Shown: piece after piece, positions 48,868 to 63,466 of the stretch
Numbering within the stretch: position 1 is the first letter of the stretch
Layout: each line of letters starts with the position of its first letter
NCBI RefSeq assembly: GCF_000090795.2
Contig: NW_003546250.1
Span: 481,902 to 545,901, forward strand
Origin: Amphimedon queenslandica
Taxonomy: Eukaryota; Porifera; Demospongiae; Haplosclerida; Niphatidae
Direction: 5' to 3'
DNA: 64,000 bases
Translations under genes and position numbers: made by a program
Notes under the pieces: generated by a model
Seen by the model: the letters and a program-made list of their open reading frames with translations, nothing else
Told to the model about the DNA's origin: nothing
Database searches by the model: none

Positions 48868-50288
48868 ATGCATCGTCCAAGACCTCCTTATGTCTTTGAG
48901 CATCCTTCTTTTGGCCCTCGTCTGTCTCCTGCTTCACCTTATCACTTTAGAGGTCATAATCTTCATCATCCTCCTCCACAAGATCTTTGGTGGGGCCATC
49001 CATACCACCAGCAGTTCTCAGCTCCTCCTCCTCCCTATTGTCCCCCTCCTCTCCCTCCCCCTCCTCCTTCTCTTTTCAATGGTGCTAGAGGGCAATGGGG
49101 AGGAGTGGGTAAAGGAACTGTTGATAAAAAAGTCCCACACTTGTTTTCATGTCAAGCTTGTAATCGCGAGTATAAATCTCAAGAAACGTACCAGGAACAT
49201 GTACAGGGACACGTCAAAGTACGAGCTTATTTGATTAATTATAAAATTATTGTATTTTTTGACATTGGGGAAGTGATCGACTTTATTACTATTATAAATA
49301 TTTTATTGCTCTCAAAATTTTCATAGTGTTCACAATGTGACTTTAATGCTTTACCAAAGGTTGTCAAGGAGCACTCTGTGGTGTGTTGTTATAGCATTGG
49401 TTAGTACAGTTGTTTATTATATGTATGTATGTATTTAGGTTCATTTTCTACCTGATTTTTTGAAATTCACTACTCCCGAGGACACTCAGAGATGGCGAAA
49501 CGAGAGGAAGAAGTAAGAGTAGCACACTGGCATGTATTTTTGAAACCTAGCAATAATGTATTAAAAAATACTATTGATTTTCTATAGGAATTATCCCACA
49601 ATTTCAAACGTTGCCAAGAAAAAGCAGCAAGACCTTGAAAGAAAAGACAGAAGACAAGTCCTTGATACTCCACTCTATAGGTACTCTTGGTACTATTATC
49701 CATTTTTATGCATGCATGTATAGTAAAAATAAAGCAGCTCTTAATGCTCATCTCTTAATTAGATATGTTAGCAAATTACTGGGAGAACCTGGTCCGTCTT
49801 TTCAGGGTAAGTGTGGTGGTCAGAATTGGAAGAGAGGATCAGGAAAAGGAAAGTGGCAAGCAACAAATAAACGTAAAATGAATTTCCAGTCTGAGTCTGG
49901 AGCAGATATAGAAGGTAAAATGCTATATTCATGTGCTTGTGATCATGTTGCTTAAGGAACAGCAATGGAAAGTAAAGAATTAGGTGAGAAATGTAACAAG
50001 TCCCGTAGATTGGACTCAAACAGAAAAGTGAGAGCTTTTAAAGTTTAGAAATTAATTTCTTTTCTCAGACAAAGAATCACTTGACAAGCACTGATGTAGC
50101 ACATTGCCAGCCTACACTCCTTCAAATGGTATGACAAGAAGCTACTGCTACAATTTAATACTTTCTTGTAGCTTTTGCGCGATGAGATTAGGCATGAACA
50201 CAACACTATCCTTCAGTGTGTCCATTACATTGTCAATCATAACTTTTGGGATGAAGCTTTCACAGAAGAAGAGGATCATCAAATTTGA
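48868..50288 (+). CDS. NUFIP1: NUFIP1, RNA-binding snoRNP assembly factor
   Basis: NUFIP1 helps assemble box C/D snoRNPs and in mammals also serves as a starvation-induced autophagy receptor for ribosomes. The start is the ATG at 48868 (MHRPRPPYVFEHPSF), followed by a Pro-rich leader. A C2H2 finger CQACNREYKSQETYQEHVQGH follows, then CSQCDF, TTPEDTQRWRNERKKNYPTI (the conserved PEP-type block), KKKQQDLERKDRRQ and a basic Gly/Lys-rich segment. The reading through 49985-50031 and exon 50069-50129 (TKNHLTSTDVAHCQPTLLQM) joins LLRDEIRHEHNTILQCVHYI at 50171, a block conserved at the end of animal NUFIP1, so the stop is at 50286-50288. A shorter splice form ending at 50094 is also possible. Confidence 0.85.
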
Positions 50289-50677
50289 ATTACTGACCAA
50301 TTTTCTGTTTGTCTCCACTGATTCTAATTACATTTTGGCACCTGGTAATAATGATCATTAATTATTATAATACAAGTATCAGTTATCAATAATTATTGTA
50401 AAAATAAATTAGTATCTTTCAAGACGTGGAGTTGTACAACAATGAAAATGATTGTGAACTTCTTTTTCTCTTATGCAATAGATTGATTATAGTATAAAAA
50501 ATTTTTAGTTCAAATACTATAATTGTACAAGGCGCCTATCATTCATCAGTTCCTTGATAACACTGGCCTTTTATGCTGCAAAATGAAGCACAAGCAGATG
50601 TAGTTAGTTACAAATATTAGTATATACAAAGGTGCTGGTGATTTTCACTAAAAATTGTAGATAGGGAGTTTCATGAA
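50289..50677. other. Convergent intergenic stretch between NUFIP1 and the BCOR-like gene
   Basis: 389 bp, AT-rich. AATAAA at about 50403-50408 is a likely NUFIP1 polyadenylation signal. No open frame with recognisable similarity was found. Confidence 0.7.
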
Positions 50678-54637
<3,960 letters not shown>

Positions 54638-54910
54638 ATTTTAGCTACTAAAGATAGGAGGAGGAGCTAGTCTAGATCTTTAATATTGTCATGTGTCATG
54701 ATGGACTATTATAAATAACAAATAAATAAATTAATTAATAAAATCTTTTAATAAGTGCAGTATTCACCTAATTCTAGATTACCAAGAAATTAATGTTAAC
54801 TGGAGTTTTTATGATGTTTTTTATTTTTCATTAGTGAGCCCCACCCATTCTACGTGGGTGTTAAATGGCCACGCCCATTTCAAAGTTTCGCAAAAACTCG
54901 TGATCTAAAA
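54638..54910. promoter_or_regulatory. Divergent promoter between the BCOR-like gene and ATP6AP2
   Basis: 273 bp between start codons. Near ATP6AP2 it has two GC-type boxes (CCCCACCC at about 54839, CCACGCCCA at about 54869) and a CTACGTGGGT element (about 54851). No TATA box recognised. Confidence 0.6.
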
Positions 54911-57333
54911 ATGGCCTCCTCTTTCTGTCTTGTTGCTCTCTTTGCATGTGAGTTTCTCCTTTATCCTTTACTTGTTTTAGTTGGTCTTTCTAGTCCTTAT
55001 TGGCTGTCTAGCTACCGGAACTGTCTGGGAAGTCCAATTTGAAGCAAAAGTACAGTTTTAAAAATTTTTTGATAATTATATAACTTTTCTCTTCTAGGCC
55101 TCTGATAAGAGTAAGTTTTATGTTCTCAATAATTGGAAGGAGGGTAATGGCGTCTACAATGGCCAAGAGTCTGCTCCATTTCCTGCCCTTCAAACTTCAG
55201 ACACAATGTTAAAGACAATGGGAATATTGAGAGTAAGGGGAAGGAGAAGCATTTTCTAATTTCGTTTATTCTAGGAGTCTGCTACATGGGCTGGCGTTCG
55301 TCTTGGTAATCTTTTTAGGCGTCCAAAAGCGAATGCTCTCTTTCTTCTCGATGGCCTTTCGGACTCTGTTAACCTTGAGTCTCTCTCGGAGCAGTCTTAC
55401 CCTGTTGATCAAACCGGTTTGACCGGAATGACATCAGGCGACGAGCAGGCCCTCTTCGTGGGGGACAACATTCTAACTCACTTTGTTGGTCTGTTTGACG
55501 GGCTCTCTCTCTCGCTACGTGTCTCCTTGTCTGATGATGTAAGGATGAATGGAGTCTTATTGATATAACCTTGTATCCTTGTGTTCACAGGTTGAGCTTT
55601 CTGAAAAGGATGCTCTTATTTCATCAGTTAATGGACTATTTGATCTCACTTCTCCTGTGAGTTTAACTATGAATATGGTTGAATCTATATTAATGTTGCA
55701 TTTTTAATAAAATTATTGTGATAACTTCCAGGTTGATCAAGAGTTTTTAAAGTCGGTCCTCTCCATCAGGGACTCTGTGAAGAAGATTTCATCAAAAGCA
55801 GCTGCTGATTCAGCACCAGATGTGTATTTATTTAGCTTCTCAGGACTTAGAGTGAAGCATATTTTAAATTGATAATATTCATTATGTTGCTCTCTCTCTC
55901 TCTTTTCAGGCTTTGGGAGTCAAATATTCTTCTGATTCCGAACAAATGAAAGCAGCTGTCAAAATAATGAGCGACACAGTTGAAAAAGTGAGGGAAGGTT
56001 TCAACAATGTCATGATTTTATTTCTCTCCTTTCTGTAGGTGACACAGGAGCTTAAGAGATTATATGATGGTGACATTGTTGTTCAAGCTCTAGTTTTACA
56101 ATGGGAATATTCGTAAGTGAAAGTCAATGGATATAATGTATGTGTGATGTTGCTCCAAAATCAGGCCAAAGCCCCTGTACTATAGTACAGGGTCTTTGGT
56201 CAAATTTTGCCAAAAATGAAAAGTATGGAATTCTCAATTTTTTATTTTTTTTCTGATACACATACATGTTCTTATGTTATGTTTCAAGTTTGAGCCGATT
56301 CCGATCGCATTTGGATTTTTTATGAATTTTTAAAGTTGCTCTAAAATCGGGCCAAAGTCCCTGTACTATAGTACAGGGACTTTGGCCAAATTTCGCCAAA
56401 AATGAAAAGGAGAGAATTCTCCATTTTTATAATGTTTTCTGATACATATACATGTTCTTATTTTGTGTTTCAAGTTTGAGATGATTCCTATTAAATTTGG
56501 ATTTTTTACAAATTTTAAAAAATTTTCAAAATTGAGCCAAAAACCCAGTACAGGGTTCTTGGATCTTTTGGCAAAAACCATGCAGTATACATTAGTATTG
56601 CCTTTTGTTTTATTTTCATTTTTTTCATTTTTCCCAGTGACGTAAGTGACGAACAAGTCCGTGCCATCAAGAACATACTGGAAGCCTTCAACTTAAACGA
56701 AGCCGAGATTGACAGCGCCTTGAAAGGCTTCCCCTCTTTAAATCTACCAGAAAAACTGGTAAGAAAGCAGAATTAACAATTAACATGCTCTACGTGTAAC
56801 GTGTATGTTGGATATGATCCTCTTTTGTCCTAATAGACTTCTTCTGATCTTGCGTTGTTGTGTACTGAGCTTGGCCTGTACATTGAGTCACAGAATGGAC
56901 GGTTGGCAGCTACTCAATGCGACACGTCAATTCACGGGCAAAGGATTCGTAGAGATATAGACTTTGATTTGGTGAGAGTTAGGGGGTATATTCTGTGGCT
57001 GTAGTATTTTGTGAATCTTTACTTTCTGCGGCCATCTTTTCTAGTTTGACCCATCTTTGGCAGGATTTAATTTTGGAAGTTAATTTTATTCTTTATTTCT
57101 CATTTTAGGACGAGACTTATTCTGCTAACAGCAACACTACTTTTGGAACTGTCAAAGGTAGAGTTGAGTCTCGCTCGGAGAACTTCTCGGCTATATTCCT
57201 CATCATATTTGCCACAATGGTCCCCTTGATTCTCTCTCTCTTTGCAATAAGTTGGGCCATGTGGAACATGGATCCGGGATCTGACAGTGTCATTTATCGT
57301 AATACTGATCCTGTGGGGATCAAACTGGAATGA
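54911..57333 (+). CDS. ATP6AP2: V-ATPase accessory subunit 2 / (pro)renin receptor
   Basis: Type I membrane protein that assists assembly and trafficking of the vacuolar H+-ATPase. The start is the ATG at 54911. The signal peptide MASSFCLVALFA continues across the first intron as ILIGCLATG. The luminal part reads WEVQFEAK, FYVLNNWKEGNG, ATWAGVRLGNLFRRP and DQTGLTGMTSGDEQALFVG. A single membrane span (SAIFLIIFATMVPLILSLFA) precedes the hallmark tail WNMDPGSDSVIYR, which matches the vertebrate WNMDPGYDSIIYR. QRIRRDIDF (about 56939-56966) contains RIRR, a fit to the furin consensus; the vertebrate protein is also cleaved between lumen and membrane. About ten exons are used, and one intron (56115-56638) carries the 38-bp palindrome. 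AATAAA lies at 57352-57357. Confidence 0.9.
56150..56600. repeat. Palindrome-core repeat, two to three units, in an ATP6AP2 intron
   Basis: Inverted in orientation relative to the copy at 47690. Perfect 20-bp palindromes lie at 56173-56192 and 56359-56378. The second is the centre of a 38-bp perfect palindrome spanning 56350-56387, from GGCCAAAGTCCC to its mirror. The third unit is partial, with a degraded core near 56541-56560. Confidence 0.92.
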
Positions 57334-57575
57334 CAATCCTGAACCAATTTAAATAAATATAGCGAGTCTTGATAGTTATTTTATGCGTAGTATTATCATT
57401 TAACGAGTGTTTGATGTACGAAGTATTATTATTAGTTTCTTTATTTGCTTTTACTAATATTACAGACTTAAATAAAATAAGTAACAATAATAATAATCCA
57501 TCATAATTGGGAGGGCAAGTACATTGGAAGAGAAGGATATTATTCGTGTGTGTGTGTGTGTATTTGTAAATGAAG

Positions 57576-59110
57576 TTAAATCTGGTATTGAACTGATCTG
57601 CCATTGGGTAGTACAACCCTCTGTCTTCCCATGCCTCTTCTGCTGACTGGAGTGAATCGACTGTTTAATGACTGACTAGTCTGTGTAAATAATAATTATT
57701 CAAAATAAAAAACAAAAATTGAAGATAAACAGCTTACGTGATGCGTTGATCCAAAGTCCGGAGACAGATCAATACCCAGCGGATTAATCTAAAATACATT
57801 CAATCGTCATTATTTTTTCTTTATTAAGTTTATTTGTACCTCTTCTGTCATTACAGGTGATACAACAGAGACTTGCATGTTATTGTTTCGCGGTTGGACC
57901 CACCCTCTTCTTGTACGACTCCCCCTACCACGCCCTCTCATGCTACCTCCTCCTCTTACAGGTTGCTGCTGTACTAGAGTAGCTGCTTGCTGCTGTCTGT
58001 ATAAAGAAGGTGCATAACTAAGGATGGAAAGAAGAGAGATACGTACAGAGTTTTTCTAGCTCTTGCAATGGATGCAGCAGCTGCTTGTAATAATGCTCCT
58101 CTACCTCTACCTCTTCCTCTAACTGCGCCTCTAAAATAAATATAATTAATTAATAATAGTTATTAAGGCGAACCTGACTAATTGTTTCATAGCAATACCA
58201 CGTCCTCTGGCTGTGCCACGCCCCCTAACTGTCCCACGTCCTCTAACGTTACCCCGTCCTCTTATTGTGGCTGCTCCTCTCATATTCTGTTGTTGTCCTT
58301 TGTTGTTGAAACTAGGTCTAACAAGTTGACGTCGTCCACCACGTCCTCTGCCACGCCCTCTAGTGGGAGTGGTCTGAAAAATGAGAATATAATCCATGAC
58401 AAGACTGACATTATACTGTAATAGTAGAAATTAGACTTTTCATCACTCCATTAAATCACACATCAAACGTACACTTTACAAGTACATCCAAATGTACTAC
58501 ATTGCATTAGCAATTTATAAAATGGGATCAAGAATTTGCTTCTTTCCTCAAAGTATTTCTCTTCTCTTAGACACAAACCTGTAAGTTCCTATTGGAATCC
58601 ATAGAAGTGTTCCTTGCGTCTTTCCTGGCAGCCTGTATAGCATTCCGCTGCTTTTGTCTCAGGAATTGAACGCTGGTATTCCGGACCTGCTTCATACCAC
58701 CTCTAGCCCTCCCTCCTCCTCTTCTCATTGCAATTCGACCACTCCCCTGACCACGACCACCACTAAAACGTCTGAGCCCCGCCCTTCCCCGAGACATGGT
58801 CCCTCTTGCAGTAGCTCCGCCTCTCCCTCGCTATTATACACAGAATGGAAGTATGGTCAGATATGGTCAGATGCTGTGGGGGGACATACAGTTAAGTTCC
58901 CACGTCCTCTTGTTGCACCACGTCCTCCTCTCATATTGGTGCCTCTTCCTCGTCCTCTTGTCCCACCTCTTCCACGACCTCTTTTAGATTTGTTTTGTGC
59001 TATGATGTCGTCTGGTGAGATAAAAAAGGACAAAATGTTTGAAATATTTTTAGGTGAGCCACGCCCCTAACACACATACCTAAAGACATGTCAACTTTGC
59101 TGCTTGCCAT
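57576..59110 (-). CDS. RG-rich mRNA export adaptor (UIF/CHTOP/ALYREF-like)
   Basis: Likely adaptor linking mRNA to the export helicase UAP56/DDX39B. Exons on the minus strand: 59080-59110, 58890-59011, 58579-58831, 58174-58373, 58047-58130, 57840-57996, 57738-57788 and 57576-57680. The start gives MASSKVDMSLDDIIAQNKSK, a close match to the UAP56-binding motif of ALYREF and UIF (MDMSLDDIIKLN). Long RG/RGG stretches follow, then VQFLRQKQRNAIQAARKDAR. The C-terminus has SQSLNSRFTPVSRRGMGRQ, recalling the LNERF motif of UIF and CHTOP. No RRM is seen, which argues against ALYREF itself. RG repeats are typical targets of PRMT1 methylation. Paralogue assignment is uncertain because most of the protein is low-complexity. 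Confidence 0.82.
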
Positions 59111-59319
59111 CTCTCGGGAAAAGGACACAAATTGAAAAGAAATAAAAGGAAGAGGAACAACTGAAAGTATATGAGAGAGAGAGAAATAAGCTAAGAAAGA
59201 CCAGGGAAGGAGATTAGAAGTTTAGAAGGTTGTCACGCGCGTTCGACAATCGACAGTCGAAGAGCCACGCCCAAGCAGAGTTACACGTGAATTTTAACCT
59301 CCCCGCCCATTCGCGGAAA
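59111..59319. promoter_or_regulatory. Divergent promoter between the export adaptor and ATG4
   Basis: 209 bp between start codons. Contains CACGTG at 59284-59289 within ACACGTGAAT, a partial match to the CLEAR element bound by TFEB/MITF factors, plus CCACGCCCA (about 59264) and CCCCGCCCA (about 59301). A GC-rich CACGCGCGTTCG patch lies near 59235. Confidence 0.6.
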
Positions 59320-62300
59320 ATGTCATACAACGGTACAGGTCATAGATATCTTCTCCCTTCAGTTGTGTCCTCTCGACTCCGCGGGAAGACAGCTGGGACT
59401 GGAGAGGTTGATCCTTGTCTCTTAGAGTCTCCTCCTCCACTGAGAGGGACTGTATACCTCCTCGGGGTCAAGTATGACCTCCCGCGAGGTTAGTGGCATA
59501 GCAATCTCGTGCTTGGCACGAGGCTAGGAATAAGCTACAATGATAAGCTTTACTTTTACTATTTTAGATGGAGCTTCATTTGTGGAAGATCTCCAAAGTC
59601 GATTTTGGTTTACTTATCGTAAAAATTTCCGTCCAATCGGTTCGTACATTACTACTAATAATAATAGGATTGACCACACCCTTTTTAATTAGGTGACACT
59701 GGGTATACATCAGACTCAGGTTGGGGGTGCACTTTGAGGTGTGGTCAAATGCTGTTAGGCCACACCCTTTTACTTCGACATTTAGGACGAGGCAAGAAGA
59801 GAAAAATAAAATTCAATATCTTTTATGACCTTTTTCTTCATCCCCCCCCTCTCTCTCTTTTAGATTGGAGGTGGAGTCCCTCGAGTTCAAATGACTATAA
59901 ATATCAAAAGGTACTTTTACTCAGTTACAAGTTAAACTGAAAGTTTTTGGATTGTTGAAAAGATAATCATCCCTTGCCAGCCAACACTAGTCTAAGAGTA
60001 CATTTAAATACTGATAAATGACACTGTCCATAATATTTCTAGCATAAATTGCTCATTTTCTGTTTTATTGTGTAGATTCTAAGGATGTTTTTGGACTACA
60101 GGGACAGCGAATATTCAATACAAATGATTGGTAGGTTTGACCATTGCCTCTCTTTTATAATTACATGTACATGTATTTGATCCTCAACCATGTCTTTGTT
60201 TAAAGCAGGAAAGACTCATTCTTTACCCTTTCCGCTCTCTTTTCATCTCTCATTTTGTTTTTAAAGTCTCTCTCTCTCTTTCTCTAGCATTACAAGGTGC
60301 TGATTTTGGTCGCTCTGTGGGTCAATGGTTTGGTCCTAATAATGTTGCTCAAGCAATAAAGTAAATAGTCCACTTCTTTTGGTATAACATAACCTAATGT
60401 CATTCCTTTAGGAGGCTAGCAGTTCACGACCAATGGAGTGAGGTTGCTGTGTATGTGGCAATGGACATGTTAGTAGTCATTGATGATATTAGTAAGTGAG
60501 ATAGTGTAATACATGTTACTGTTTCAATTCTCAATAATGATTAGTGTGTACAGTTAGGATAGTTCATTGTGTGATTGTAGTAATATTATTTTAAGAGAGA
60601 CAATAAGTATATTGTGTGCTGCTGCAATAATATTTTGGTCTCCTGGTTAAGATAGTGCTTGTAGCAGTTTCATGGAGAATTCTATTGAAGCTATGAAATA
60701 CCCTGTACTATAGTACAGGGACTTTGGCCTGATTTTTTAACAACTTAAAAAATTTGTAAAAAATCCAAATTTGATTGGAACCAGCTCAAACTTGAAACAC
60801 AGCATAAGAACATGTATATGTATCAGAAAAAAATATAAAGATGAAGAATTTTCTCCTTTTCATTTTTGGCAAAATTTTTCCCAAGTCCTATACTATAGTA
60901 CAGAGACTTTGGTCTGACTTTTGTTTCATTTTGTGTGCATAATTAATTAAAACTAGTTTTGGCAGTTGTAAAATGATTTTTGTAGTAGCCAGAAATGCCT
61001 GTAATATGTCTGTTACTAGCTACATTATACTGTAGTACATGGGTATCTCTATCCATCTACATATGCAGTAGAGATGATGCTATTTATATTCTCTTGTTAT
61101 TTCAGAGGCGCTGGCAAGACAGTCTCATGGTGTGAAAGGATCAGTTGAAGTGACAACAATTGACGGGGAACACGTACCCACACCGGTCAAGACAAAAATG
61201 CGCTCGGCCTCGTCCGACCCTGCCCTAAATGAAGATTTTGAAATCCTATCGGAAGAAAACGTCCCTGATATTGTCACAAAGTCTGTCGATACGAAATTAA
61301 GACGCTATGGACAGAGAAATTATTCGCGTTCGTACGATCCGTCTATAGACGCGTCCCTGCTTAACTTAACAATGGAGGACATACAGAAACAGTGTAAAGC
61401 TAAGAGAGGAGAGGATGGTCAAACTGAGAGGATGACGACGTTCCAAGATGAGGCTACCCCACCACCACAGAGCAGCTTCCGGCCTGTCTTAGTCTTCATT
61501 CCTTTAAGACTGGGTCAAGAGCGGTTCAATATGGAGTACAAAGAGGCAGTGAAAGCCTGTTTTGCTGTGAGGCAAAGTGTAGGGATCATTGGAGGGAAAC
61601 CAAGACACGCATTATGGTTTACTGGATATCACGGTAAGTGTGTGTGGAGTGTCAGTTTAGAGCTACATGTATTCTCTTTATCTCTCTCTTTCTCCCTCAT
61701 TCTATTTAATCTTCCTTCTCTCTCTCTTTATAAATGTATTTCTATCTTTTCCTCCTCTATCTCAATCTCTAGATGATTATCTCATATATCTTGATCCTCA
61801 TAAAACCCAGTCATGTGTCACCCTTCCTGACGCCGGTATCGTATCAGACTCAACTTATCACACGACTCAAATTGAGCGTCTCCATATCAGTGAACTTGAT
61901 CCATCTCTAGCACTGGTACTATGATCCTATTCATTATTATTCATTGCTATTGTTCTTCAATTATATTTATTATTCATGACTTGTTATTTTTAGGGCTTCT
62001 TCTGCCAAACTGAAGCAGATTTAGATGACCTCTGTGATAAGCTTAGATCAGTGAGCTCATGTCAACTGTTGTTGTTACTATTAATAGTGACAGAATAATC
62101 TAAAAATACTCTTGTGTTATTTTTAGGATGTTCTCTCAAAAATGAAATATTTGTTTGAGCTTACAAGACATAGGCCAGCTTATTGGGGACCCCCAGAGTC
62201 AGCAGACAACTTGTCAAAAGAGCGTAAGTCCTAAAGCAAAATTTTTTGTGCTCTTACAAAAATTTAATTTTGAACTTATTTATGCACGTATCAAGGCAAA

Positions 62301-62485
62301 ATTTTTGTTCTGTTCCCCCGTATTAAATTGATCTTTCTTCACATGCACACACAGCATTTATATTGCTTCAAGTTGAGAAGAACAGCGACGAGAGTGACGA
62401 AGGATTTGAATTGGTCAATTGGCCGTACCCACTTCCTGAGCCTGAGACCACACCCCCCAATCCAATGACTACTCCCCCGAGATGA
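59320..62485 (+). CDS. ATG4: Cysteine protease ATG4 (A/B-like)
   Basis: Autophagy protease that trims Atg8/LC3 proteins and removes them from lipid. Exons are 59320-59488, 59568-59639, 59693-59791, 59864-59910, 60076-60130, 60288-60360, 60412-60491, 61106-61633, 61773-61915, 61994-62050, 62127-62223 and 62355-62485. The catalytic Cys is in [17 protein letters not shown] (exon 59693), and the Asp-His pair in YLDPHKTQ (about 61785-61810). [29 protein letters not shown] and [13 protein letters not shown] are conserved. The third intron begins with GC instead of GT (59792). A ~120-residue insert (61130-61480) separates the halves of the domain and contains DFEILSEEN, like the LC3-binding FEIL of human ATG4B; a second candidate (FELV) sits at the C-terminus. 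The start is the first ATG in frame with RYLLPS. Confidence 0.93.
60690..60925. repeat. Palindrome-core repeat in an ATG4 intron
   Basis: One unit with a perfect CCCTGTACTATAGTACAGGG at 60701-60720, followed by the family body (ACCAGCTCAAACTTGAAACA, AACATGTATATGTATCAG) and a second, mutated core near 60885-60905. It lies in the long intron before the exon starting at 61106. Confidence 0.9.
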
Positions 62486-62930
62486 CCAATTAAAAACCGC
62501 AAAAATTATAATCAATGTTTTATTGCACAAAGTTTATAATAATATAATTAATAATAATAATATTAATAAAAGCAAGAGGAGCTTTCACTTATAACAGTGT
62601 GCATCAACAGCAAAGAGAAAAAGAGAAATAAAAGAGAGAGAGGAGAGATTTCACAGCATGACTTCTCCCCACAGAGGTAAGAACGAGAGAGGATAAAAAT
62701 ATGGAAAAAAAGAAAGAAAAACACAAAAGCAGCAATTCCGTAGATTCTACATAATAGTGTTAGCTCAAACCACCACCACAACAACAACAATAATAATATG
62801 GACAACAAAAACATGTACAGTCATCAACGCATTACAGCTAATTAATAATAATAATAATAATAATTAATATATAGATAGAGAGAGGGAAAAAGAGCTAAAG
62901 CAGAGTTGTACACTTCTCTTCGCTGAGGGA
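62486..62930. other. Convergent intergenic stretch between ATG4 and LAMP
   Basis: 445 bp of AT-rich, purine-rich 3' flank with AAT and ACA runs (about 62540-62570, 62770-62800, 62838-62870). No gene recognised; open frames on the minus strand here are low-complexity. Confidence 0.65.
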
Positions 62931-63435
62931 CTAAGATAGAGCCTCGTAAGAGCTTTGCTTGCGGCTTCTTATTCGCCCGATGATGTAAGCAATAAGGACA
63001 ATAATGACAAGACCTGCTAGTGCTGCCCCTACTGCTATAGGAACTATCTTGGAACCCTTAATGTCCGCATTACAACGAGTTGCTACAGGAGAAAGAAAAT
63101 AAAGATAAAAAAGCTCTACTATCACAGGGTCTTAACATACACATTATATATATATAATCAAACATTTCATTCTATCACTTACCACTTCCAAATTCAAGAT
63201 CATTGCCATTTTTATCAAACTCAAAAGCCTGGGCACGCAAATCAGAAAGCTTCAGTGTCATGGACGATATGTTAGAGGAATTGGATTTTAGATCAAAAGA
63301 TTGCGAGGCAGAACACATGTATGATTTCTTCAGTCCCACTTTGGTGATAATACTTTTTTCAGCATATGCAGCAATATAATCAGGACCTAGTAAGTTTACA
63401 TATCTGTTATATTACTATTATTATTACTATTACTA

Positions 63436-63466
<31 letters not shown>

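Noticed and set aside
50069-50094. NUFIP1 ending at 50094
   Set aside because: Possible as a minor splice form, but reading the longer exon joins the conserved LLRDEIRHEHNTILQCV block, so the longer form is preferred.
59230-59319. Upstream extension of ATG4
   Set aside because: It begins with TTG and covers promoter-like GC boxes; the first in-frame ATG is 59320.
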